Of a DNA stretch of 8,752 bases, positions 1 through 5,934 are shown one piece after another (within the stretch, counting starts at the first letter, position 1; each line of letters begins with the position of its first letter). Both the position numbers and the translations under genes were made by a program. The DNA is from Candidatus Finniella inopinata. GTDB lineage: Bacteria > Pseudomonadota > Alphaproteobacteria > Paracaedibacterales > CAITNM01. The notes under the pieces were generated by a model that ran no database searches, was not told where the DNA came from, and was given only the letters and a program-made list of their open reading frames with translations. The stretch is from contig CAMDPB010000030.1 in the NCBI GenBank assembly GCA_945903885.1, positions 1 to 8,752 on the forward strand, written 5' to 3'.

Positions 1-479
1 CCGCCTTTGTATAAAGGATGACCCGCAAGCTTATCATGTGCACCTTCATAGCTTACAATAACGCTATTACTTTGGCGTAAATCTTCAAGCCTGCCTTCAA
101 GCATTTTACCTGGCCCACCAATCAAGGTCGCATCATCAATACCAATCACATTACATGTTTGAAAAGTTCCATTTGCTAAGCGGGCTTGAATGCTTCCTTT
201 ATAAAGAGGCACAGCCCATTCAATACCTTTTATGCTGGCAACTTGATAAAGTTTTGTACTGGGCAATGGCGTTACATCATCGATATATTTTACACGAGAA
301 TCCATAACCCAAATATCCGGAAGACTGATGTCTGAAACAAAACTATACGCACGCGACATAATTCCTAAGAATACGCCGGGTTGTTGCGTCATGATAAGCG
401 CAGCAAAAGAAATACCCAGGATAATCCCCATGTATTTTCCCTTATCACCCATTAACATTTTCAACGCAATATAATACAT
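1..479 (-). CDS. FtsX/DevC-type ABC transporter permease, N-terminal part (cut by window edge)
   Basis: The minus strand is open from an ATG at 479 to the window edge: 159 codons with no stop, so the C-terminal part is missing. The protein starts MYYIALKMLMGDKGKYMG, followed by a hydrophobic segment (about residues 18-38). A soluble region with DIWVMDSRVKYIDD follows. This matches the start of DevC-like/FtsX-family permeases: one membrane helix, then a MacB-like periplasmic core domain, with the remaining helices later. Such permeases pair with a LolD/DevA-type ATPase and often a membrane-fusion protein to export lipids, peptides or other compounds, or to drive envelope mechanics; the substrate cannot be read here. 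The partners would lie beyond the left edge. It is co-oriented with the SCO gene, 74 bases downstream of it. No Shine-Dalgarno sequence is visible before the ATG. The family call is firm; the transported substrate is unknown. Confidence 0.85.
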   Translation of the reverse strand, partial: MYYIALKMLMGDKGKYMGIILGISFAALIMTQQPGVFLGIMSRAYSFVSDISLPDIWVMDSRVKYIDDVTPLPSTKLYQVASIKGIEWAVPLYKGSIQARLANGTFQTCNVIGIDDATLIGGPGKMLEGRLEDLRQSNSVIVSYEGAHDKLAGHPLYKG

Positions 480-500
480 TTATATTTAATATATTTGTTA

Positions 501-528
501 TTTATAAAATATATCAAAAGTAAGTTAA
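501..528 (-). promoter_or_regulatory. Possible promoter for the ABC permease
   Basis: Reading the minus strand, TTAACT (523-528) and TATAAA (501-506) are separated by 16 bases, which resembles a sigma-70 promoter (4/6 and 5/6 matches). A transcript would begin only about 10-15 bases before the permease ATG, leaving a very short leader without a Shine-Dalgarno sequence. The surrounding gap is extremely AT-rich, so such matches arise easily by chance. The gene could equally be read through from the SCO gene. Confidence 0.25.
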
Positions 529-553
529 ATATACGTAAATATTCTATTAATAA

Positions 554-1183
554 TTATTGTTGAGACGACAAAAAAACTTGAGCCTGCAATATTTTCAGCA
601 GAATGGATTGAATAGCATCTGGGCTTGTTGAGTGAGCAAAACTGCTGAGGTATGTGCCATCAGTTCCCATAACATAAACAACGCTGGTGTGGTTAATTAA
701 GTAGTCACTAAATTCTGGCTTGTTTTCTTTTTTGGCATAAACGCGGTATTTGTTCATGGCAGATTGTACAGCTGTTTCTGAGCCGGTTAGCATAATAATA
801 TTGGGGTCAAAATTGGTGCTGTAAAGTTTTAGCGTTTCGACTGTGTCACGAGACGGGTCAACGCTTACGAACAACACCGTTATTTTGTCACGGTCACTGC
901 CCAACATTTGCAATGCTTTGGTAATATGTTCCAGGGCCATTGGGCATACATCTGGGCAATAGGTATACCCAAAATACACTAGCAATATTTTGCCGCGAAA
1001 TTCCGTGGTGGAACGCGGCTTTCCAAACTGATCAGTTAAAGTGAAATCCCCCCCGATTGAGGATGTTATGTCAGTACTATTTTTATAGACAACAGCTGCA
1101 GGCTGTTGAAATTTATACAATCCTAAAATAATTCCCAGGCCTATAGCTAGGCCCGCAACACCCAATATAACGAATCTATGCAT
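554..1183 (-). CDS. SCO1/SenC family copper-binding thioredoxin-fold protein
   Basis: 209 residues, normal for bacterial SCO proteins. A single hydrophobic helix at residues 4-22 acts as an uncleaved signal anchor, placing the thioredoxin-like domain (about 45-205) in the periplasm. The copper/redox motif CPDVC has Cys76 and Cys80, and the third conserved ligand is His165 in NHTSVVY. The family's FVSVDPSRDT segment is at 105-114. SCO proteins deliver copper to the CuA site of cytochrome c oxidase subunit II or act as thiol-disulfide reductants. All three metal ligands are intact, so it should be functional. The start is fixed because an in-frame TAA lies immediately before the ATG. No strong Shine-Dalgarno sequence is visible. 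No oxidase or assembly genes are in the window, so its usual partners must be elsewhere. It is divergent from the secreted-protein gene at 1332, with a shared 148-base AT-rich intergenic region. Confidence 0.95.
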   Translation of the reverse strand: MHRFVILGVAGLAIGLGIILGLYKFQQPAAVVYKNSTDITSSIGGDFTLTDQFGKPRSTTEFRGKILLVYFGYTYCPDVCPMALEHITKALQMLGSDRDKITVLFVSVDPSRDTVETLKLYSTNFDPNIIMLTGSETAVQSAMNKYRVYAKKENKPEFSDYLINHTSVVYVMGTDGTYLSSFAHSTSPDAIQSILLKILQAQVFLSSQQ

Positions 1184-1331
1184 TTATGATTTTTATTTTT
1201 GTAATAGGTCATCGTACACGCAACAGCACTGAAACTGAAGCGGAGAGAAATTTTATATTAATTATCAATATATTAACTTTTATTGCTGCACAATACAACT
1301 AAAAACCAATATCGGCTTCGGGAGCATTTTT

Positions 1332-1586
1332 ATGCACTGGAATACATTCCTTAGATTGTTTGTCTTCCCGTTCGCAATACTTTATGCCGCGCCCGCACCT
1401 TTTGAATATCAATATCTTAGAGCATCACGAAGGTTTTTAAGCAATTTAAAGCCACTAGAAAATATGACGACCAAAGTGTTTTTAGCAACAGCCAGAGATG
1501 ACAAGGTTCTAGACACAAGATATGACGCAACAATTGTTTCTGCATTTTTTAGAAATCCCGAATTTTTATTAAAAATTTCAAAATAG
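1332..1586 (+). CDS. Small predicted secreted protein, unknown function
   Basis: 84 residues that I do not recognise. The start is well supported: GGGAG (1320-1324) lies 7 bases before the ATG. The N-terminus looks like a Sec signal peptide: a short polar start with Arg8, a hydrophobic core at about 9-18 (LFVFPFAILY), then Ala-Ala-Pro-Ala with likely cleavage near residue 20-22. The mature part is about 62 residues, basic early (RASRRF at 30-35), with no cysteine. It ends in NPEFLLKISK just before the stop, without an obvious domain. It could be a complete small exported protein or the remaining N-terminal piece of a longer one; the AT-rich sequence after the stop shows no continuation that I recognise. 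No terminator is evident before the next gene. It is probably real because of the ribosome binding site and signal peptide together. Confidence 0.6.
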   Translation: MHWNTFLRLFVFPFAILYAAPAPFEYQYLRASRRFLSNLKPLENMTTKVFLATARDDKVLDTRYDATIVSAFFRNPEFLLKISK

Positions 1587-1680
1587 CAATTTTAAGAAAA
1601 AAAATTAGGATTCAAAAAATAAAAAAGGATATTATAATTTTTTAATTGGCTAATTTTATTAGTTTTATGTATGGTTAAAA

Positions 1681-1689
1681 TGTTATAAA
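1681..1689 (+). promoter_or_regulatory. Possible extended -10 promoter for the 162-residue secreted protein
   Basis: TGTTATAAA fits an extended -10 element (TG, one base, then TATAAA) about 43 bases before the ATG at 1732. No convincing -35 hexamer lies 16-18 bases upstream. An alternative pair further up is TTCAAA (1611-1616) and TATAAT (1633-1638) with a 16-base spacer. The 145-base gap between the two small secreted-protein genes is so AT-rich that neither assignment is secure, and nothing else is recognisable in it. Confidence 0.3.
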
Positions 1690-1731
1690 AAGACTTAATT
1701 GTTAAATTTTAAATTTCAAAAGGACAAAACC

Positions 1732-2220
1732 ATGACTAAAAGATTACTCGTTGCGTTTTTGAGCATCTTCATGCTTAAGGCAACAATTACTGCCGCTCAC
1801 AATGATGATGAACAAGGTCCTGCACAAAAAAAAATGCGCACCGAAGCACAAAATAGTAGTGCTAATGATGATGACATGACTGGCTTAAATCGTTACATTG
1901 AGAGCACCGTAAGCCCAGTATATCAGGATAAAATTGAAAAATATTTGAAAAAATACGATATACCATATACAGACTACTTTTTTACACAGAAAATCACTTA
2001 TGACCTTTTAGAGAGACTCTTTGCTCCCTTGGGACTCTCTGTTCCTGATGAAATTGCATATGGTGATACTTATCGTGATAATAATTTTAACCGTTTTATT
2101 GGTAAACGTTGCCCTCCCACACCCAAAGCAGGTTATTATGAAGTTAGAGATCTTTATGGAAATGCAGTATATTGGGAAAAAGAATGTGATGCTAGCGACG
2201 ATTTGAGCGATGTTGAGTAA
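1732..2220 (+). CDS. Predicted secreted protein with acidic tail and NLS-like basic cluster, unknown function
   Basis: 162 residues, not recognised. I chose the ATG at 1732 because AAAAGGA (1718-1724) lies 7 bases upstream; an in-frame TTG at 1699 has no such support. The N-terminus is a textbook Sec signal peptide: MTKR, a hydrophobic core at residues 5-15, and a likely cleavage after Ala22 (TITAA, then HNDDE). The mature start is polar and probably disordered (about 23-50), with a short basic cluster QKKMR (32-36) that fits the K-K-x-R pattern of a eukaryotic nuclear localisation signal. A folded-looking region follows (about 50-150), rich in Tyr and Phe, with Cys127 and Cys152 that could form a disulfide. 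The C-terminus is very acidic (ASDDLSDVE). The gene stands alone: its own leader upstream and an intrinsic terminator 13 bases after the stop. Host-directed secretion is inference only. Confidence 0.75.
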   Translation: MTKRLLVAFLSIFMLKATITAAHNDDEQGPAQKKMRTEAQNSSANDDDMTGLNRYIESTVSPVYQDKIEKYLKKYDIPYTDYFFTQKITYDLLERLFAPLGLSVPDEIAYGDTYRDNNFNRFIGKRCPPTPKAGYYEVRDLYGNAVYWEKECDASDDLSDVE

Positions 2221-2232
2221 AATTTCTTTCGT

Positions 2233-2267
2233 ATGCAGTCAAGGTTTGTAACTTTGGCTGCATTTTT
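2233..2267 (+). terminator. Rho-independent terminator after the 162-residue secreted protein
   Basis: A 13-bp stem pairs 2234-2246 with 2250-2262, closed by a 3-base loop (TGT). All pairs are Watson-Crick except two G-U wobbles, and an A-T pair can extend the base. Five T residues (2263-2267) follow directly. It begins 13 bases after the stop at 2220 and lies 77 bases before argS, so it separates the secreted-protein gene from the argS cluster. Confidence 0.85.
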
Positions 2268-2344
2268 ACAGAATCACTACTTCCAGTTTTTATTGCTTCT
2301 TCCCCTTAAGCCGGCTAAATCTATTACTGGTTTAGGAGATAATA

Positions 2345-4063
2345 ATGCCCTTAGTTTTTACCTTACAAGAATTCATAGAAAAATCTTTAAAAGAAATAGT
2401 ACCAGAAATACACACCGATAAGGTTGTTCTAGAACCAACTAAAGATATTTCACATGGTGATTTAGCAAGCAACGCCGCTATGGTGTGTGCAAAAATGGCT
2501 GGAATTTCTCCACGCGAATTAGCGGCAAAATTAATTGAAAAAATTATAACTCATGATGCTGTTGTCAGTGCTGAAATTGCAGGACCAGGATTCATTAATA
2601 TAAAGCTTAAACCAAGCACATTACAAAACGAACTGAATCGCATTTTAGGCAGCAAATCAACCTATGGGTCAAACACATTAGGTTCAGGAAAATCTGCACA
2701 AGTTGAATATGTTTCAACAAATCCTACTGGCCCTATGCATATTGGCCACGGACGTAATGCTATTTTGGGCGATACAGTTGCAAGTTTACTTGAAAAAGTT
2801 GGCTATTGCGTTACGCGTGAATATTACGTGAACGATGCTGGTGGTCAAACTATAGCGTTAGCTCGGTCTGCCTATGTTCGCTACAAAGAAGCACTAGATG
2901 AACCTATTTCTGATGATGATTTTGATCAAGATATGTATAAAGGCGATTATTTAAAGCCCACTGGAATAGCCTTAGCGCAAAAATATGGAAATTCGTTTTT
3001 AAACAAACCAGAAGCGGAATGGTTTGAAACCGTTCGTTTGTTCGCCATTGAAGAAATGATGAACTACATTCGACATGATTTGAAGTCACTTGGCATTGCA
3101 ATGGAGTACGCATCAGAAAGCGCACTAACCAAAGAAGGCTGGGTAACTAAGGCTTTGAAAGTTTTAGAAGCCAAAGGTGATGTGTACACAGGTGTTTTGG
3201 AAAAACCAAAGGGACATCAAGTTGACGACTGGGAAGAGTGGCCTCAGACATTATTTAGAGCAACTGCCTTTGGTGATGACATTGACCGCGCTTTACAAAA
3301 GTCAGACGGAGCATGGACTTATTTTGCTGGGGATGTTGGCTACCACTATTACAAAATCAGCAGAAATTACGATGTTCTTGTAAATATTTTAGGCTTTGAT
3401 CACGTAGGGTACGTGAAGCGTTTGGTTTCAGCGGTTAAAGCATTAAAGGCGGATCAGTCATATGCTGTAAAAACCTGTCAGATGGTTAATTTTTCAGACA
3501 ATGGTCAACCTGTTCGCATGTCAAAAAGAGCTGGTACATTTGTGACCATTCAGCAGCTAGTTGAACGGGTTGGAAAAGATGCTGTGCGTTTTATGATGAT
3601 TTCACGCCACCAAGATATGGTTATTGATTTCGACTTTAAAAAAGCAGTTGAGCAATCAAAGGACAATCTATTATTTTATATTCAATATGCCCATGCACGT
3701 GTTCATTCGGTGTTACGTCATGCCGCGCAAATTTTTGGTGGATTACCAAAAACAGAATCCCTTGAATGCTTAAATGATGAAGCGGAATTAACCCTTATAA
3801 AGGGATTGATTCAATGGCCACGTGTTGTAACATCTGCAGCGCATCACCTAGAACCACACCGCGTTACAAATTATCTGTATGACTTGGCAAGCCTGTTTCA
3901 TAGTTTGTGGAATAAAGGCAAAGACAATACGCAGCTTCGGTTTATTGATGAAAAATCGCCAGCACAAACTGCAGCGCGCCTGGTACTTTTACAAGCAACG
4001 GTTTGCATTATTGCTGAAGGATTAAATCTTTTAGGAATTACCCCTGTGGAAGAAATGCGCTAA
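2345..4063 (+). CDS. argS: Arginyl-tRNA synthetase
   Basis: 572 residues, a normal length. The enzyme charges tRNA-Arg with arginine using ATP in the cytoplasm. It is a class I synthetase. The N-terminal Add1 domain covers about 1-90 (DISHGDLASNAAM at 34-46). The HIGH signature is intact in TGPMHIGHGRNA (HIGH 132-135), preceded by VEYVSTNPTGP. The KMSKS counterpart is RMSKRAGTFV (391-400), the form used by many bacterial ArgS. The DALR anticodon-binding domain runs from about 450 to the end. The segment FAGDVGYHYYK (327-337) differs somewhat from the FASDIAYH form I associate with relatives. AGGAG (2334-2338) is 6 bases before the ATG. The stop overlaps the sfsA start by one base (TAATG), so argS, sfsA and tilS are probably co-transcribed. 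No strong promoter stands out in the 77 bases between the upstream terminator and the ATG. Confidence 0.97.
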   Translation: MPLVFTLQEFIEKSLKEIVPEIHTDKVVLEPTKDISHGDLASNAAMVCAKMAGISPRELAAKLIEKIITHDAVVSAEIAGPGFINIKLKPSTLQNELNRILGSKSTYGSNTLGSGKSAQVEYVSTNPTGPMHIGHGRNAILGDTVASLLEKVGYCVTREYYVNDAGGQTIALARSAYVRYKEALDEPISDDDFDQDMYKGDYLKPTGIALAQKYGNSFLNKPEAEWFETVRLFAIEEMMNYIRHDLKSLGIAMEYASESALTKEGWVTKALKVLEAKGDVYTGVLEKPKGHQVDDWEEWPQTLFRATAFGDDIDRALQKSDGAWTYFAGDVGYHYYKISRNYDVLVNILGFDHVGYVKRLVSAVKALKADQSYAVKTCQMVNFSDNGQPVRMSKRAGTFVTIQQLVERVGKDAVRFMMISRHQDMVIDFDFKKAVEQSKDNLLFYIQYAHARVHSVLRHAAQIFGGLPKTESLECLNDEAELTLIKGLIQWPRVVTSAAHHLEPHRVTNYLYDLASLFHSLWNKGKDNTQLRFIDEKSPAQTAARLVLLQATVCIIAEGLNLLGITPVEEMR

Positions 4064-4761
4064 TGAAATTTCCAAGCCCATTGGTATATGGAACGCTTAT
4101 CAAACGATATAAACGGTTTTTAGCTGATGTTAAGCTTGATAGCGGCGAAGAGCTAACCGTACATTGCCCAAACCCGGGCGCGATGATGGGCATTACATCG
4201 CCAGGGTTAAAAGTGGCTTTGTCGAAAGCTGCTAACCCTGCACGCAAATTAGCTTATAGCTGGGAAATGGTAGAAGTAGATGGCACTTGGATAGGGGTGA
4301 ATACAAGTAATCCCAATCAAATTGTAGCAGAAGCACTGGCAAACAATGCCATTCCGGAACTTGCTGGCTATAAAAATATAAAAGCAGAAGTGAAGTACGG
4401 TCAAAATTCCAGAATCGATTTTTATCTAACCGATGGCCCTTCCCAGATGTGTTTGGTCGAAGTAAAAAATGTTCACTTGATTCGCGGGAACCATATGGCG
4501 GAATTCCCCGATTGCGTAACGGCTCGTGGGGCAAAGCATCAATTAGAATTAGCTGAACAGGTCAAAAATGGGATTAGAAGCGTTGTGCTGTACGTAGTTC
4601 AACGAAACGATGCCCTGAGCTTTAAAGTGGCGGATGACCTTGATGAAGCTTACGGTAAGGCGGCTCAGTTCGCAGCCGATGCTGGCGTTGAAATGCTGGC
4701 TTATAGCTGCAATATGGAAGCTAATGGCATCACCTTAAAACAACGATTGAAAGTTTTGTAA
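4063..4761 (+). CDS. sfsA: SfsA family protein (sugar fermentation stimulation protein A)
   Basis: 232 residues, full length for the family. SfsA was named for an effect on maltose metabolism in E. coli. It combines an OB-like N-terminal domain with a PD-(D/E)XK nuclease-like fold, and its physiological role remains uncertain. Visible signatures are GTLIKRYKRFLADV (10-23), HCPNPGAM (34-41), SRIDF (116-120), VEVKN (132-136) and FPDCVTARGAKH (148-159). The probable metal/catalytic residues Asp119, Glu133 and Lys135 are all present. The ATG shares one base with the argS stop codon, which favours translational coupling. The next gene, tilS, begins 5 bases after this stop. Assignment to the family is secure; the function is known only loosely for any member. 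Confidence 0.95.
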   Translation: MKFPSPLVYGTLIKRYKRFLADVKLDSGEELTVHCPNPGAMMGITSPGLKVALSKAANPARKLAYSWEMVEVDGTWIGVNTSNPNQIVAEALANNAIPELAGYKNIKAEVKYGQNSRIDFYLTDGPSQMCLVEVKNVHLIRGNHMAEFPDCVTARGAKHQLELAEQVKNGIRSVVLYVVQRNDALSFKVADDLDEAYGKAAQFAADAGVEMLAYSCNMEANGITLKQRLKVL

Positions 4762-4766
4762 ACCTA

Positions 4767-5747
4767 ATGGAATTAAATGAACAAAAAACTCTAAAAGAAA
4801 AAGTCTTTGCTGCATTTGATCAGCACATAACCGCACCTAGCTGCACCATTGTGGTTGCCGTATCAGGTGGAGCAGATAGTCTGGCATTAACCTTACTAGC
4901 AAACGAATATGCCAAATTAAAAGGACATGCAATTCAAGCGGTCACTGTTGACCACGGATTGCGGCCTGAATCAAAAACAGAAGCAGTAACAGTTTTTGGT
5001 ATATTGAGCGCCCAAAATATTTCGCACCACACCCTTGTTTGGAGTCACGAAGAGGGCCTAAACCGCAAACATGAACGGGCGCGCGCGGCACGGTATCAGT
5101 TACTTATTGATTTTTGTAAAAAATATGAAAACCCCGTTTTGATGACGGCGCACCATGCACAAGATCAAGCTGAAACAATTCTTATGCGATTTTTAAAGGG
5201 GTCAGGCCCTGCTGGTTTTCAAGCAATTCAGGCAGTTAGACATGAAGATGGTATTCCAATTATTCGGCCCCTTCTTGGAATTGCACCAAGCGATTTACGC
5301 GAATACCTTAACGAACAGGGGATTACGTGGATTGAAGACCCTTCAAATACAGATGCTCACTATGAACGAACTAGGGTTAGGCAGTTGGTGCAACACATCA
5401 AAGACTTGGGGTGGGATGAAAGTGGAATAATAACATCTGCCGCAAAAATTTATGGTTTGCACCAATCGTTAGAAAATTTGACATCTGGGTATGCTGAAGG
5501 TTTTGTCATGAACACTTCTCCCCTAACTGTTGATCAACCAATATTTTTCAACTGTCCACTACAAATTCAGCAAGAATGGTTAAGAAGTGCAATTTGGTCA
5601 ATTGGCGAAGCTAGCTATCCCAAACCCTATTCCACAATTGATGCGGTATTAGAAATACTGAAACAACCAAGAGTTGATGGCTACAAAATTGCCGGATGCT
5701 TAATCCATGTTTCTAAAAAACAGTTTTCCCTTGCCGCCAAAGCCTAA
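4767..5747 (+). CDS. tilS: tRNA(Ile)-lysidine synthetase
   Basis: 326 residues. TilS converts C34 of the tRNA-Ile CAU anticodon to lysidine with ATP and lysine, so that the tRNA reads AUA and is charged with isoleucine; it is essential in most bacteria. The PP-loop ATP-binding motif AVSGGADSLAL is at 31-41 (SGGADS 33-38). VDHGLRPES (61-69) and TAHHAQDQAETILMRF (127-142) are typical of the family, as is DPSN with a following YERTRVR (191-205). It is shorter than the roughly 430-residue E. coli enzyme and lacks most of the C-terminal tRNA-binding extension, as in other compact TilS forms. The Shine-Dalgarno signal is weak; the start sits 5 bases after sfsA, so coupling probably provides initiation. 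Many alphaproteobacteria carry ftsH after tilS; here an unrelated-looking exported ATPase follows after a 187-base gap. Confidence 0.95.
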   Translation: MELNEQKTLKEKVFAAFDQHITAPSCTIVVAVSGGADSLALTLLANEYAKLKGHAIQAVTVDHGLRPESKTEAVTVFGILSAQNISHHTLVWSHEEGLNRKHERARAARYQLLIDFCKKYENPVLMTAHHAQDQAETILMRFLKGSGPAGFQAIQAVRHEDGIPIIRPLLGIAPSDLREYLNEQGITWIEDPSNTDAHYERTRVRQLVQHIKDLGWDESGIITSAAKIYGLHQSLENLTSGYAEGFVMNTSPLTVDQPIFFNCPLQIQQEWLRSAIWSIGEASYPKPYSTIDAVLEILKQPRVDGYKIAGCLIHVSKKQFSLAAKA

Positions 5748-5809
5748 AGATTTTAGATGATTTTATAGCCTTTACTAAAAGCTAATAGTGTGCTCGACTT
5801 TTGATTAAG

Positions 5810-5878
5810 TACAAGCATGATAAAAATATGCACTGTCGCACTCATTATTATCTTATCGATAAGCGTTCTGTGCTTGTA
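5810..5878 (+). repeat. Inverted repeat flanking a 12-bp palindrome, upstream of the exported ATPase
   Basis: TACAAGCA (5810-5817) is matched by its exact reverse complement TGCTTGTA (5871-5878). Between them lies a perfect 12-bp palindrome, CTTATCGATAAG (5852-5863). The element starts 62 bases after the tilS stop and ends 56 bases before the ATPase ATG, so it falls in the likely promoter or leader of that gene. A weak promoter pair, TTGATT (5801-5806) and AAATAT (5824-5829) with a 17-base spacer, would place the RNA start inside it. It could be an operator for a dimeric regulator or a folded leader; no T-run follows, so it is not a terminator. The rest of the 187-base gap shows nothing else clear. 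Confidence 0.4.
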
Positions 5879-5934
5879 TCTTTCTGGAAAAGTTTTCTTC
5901 ATATCTACAATTTGTTCAGGATTAAAGGATTTTT

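Noticed and set aside
1699..1731. TTG start at 1699 for the 162-residue secreted protein
   Set aside because: It adds 11 polar residues before a typical signal peptide and has no ribosome binding site, while ATG 1732 has AAAAGGA at ideal spacing.
2233..2421. Plus-strand open frame 2233-2421
   Set aside because: It begins within the terminator stem and runs into argS in another frame, with no ribosome binding site or recognisable protein.
5774..5800. Small hairpin TAGC...GCTA just after tilS as a terminator
   Set aside because: The stem is short with a mismatch and has no following T-run, so it does not qualify as an intrinsic terminator.
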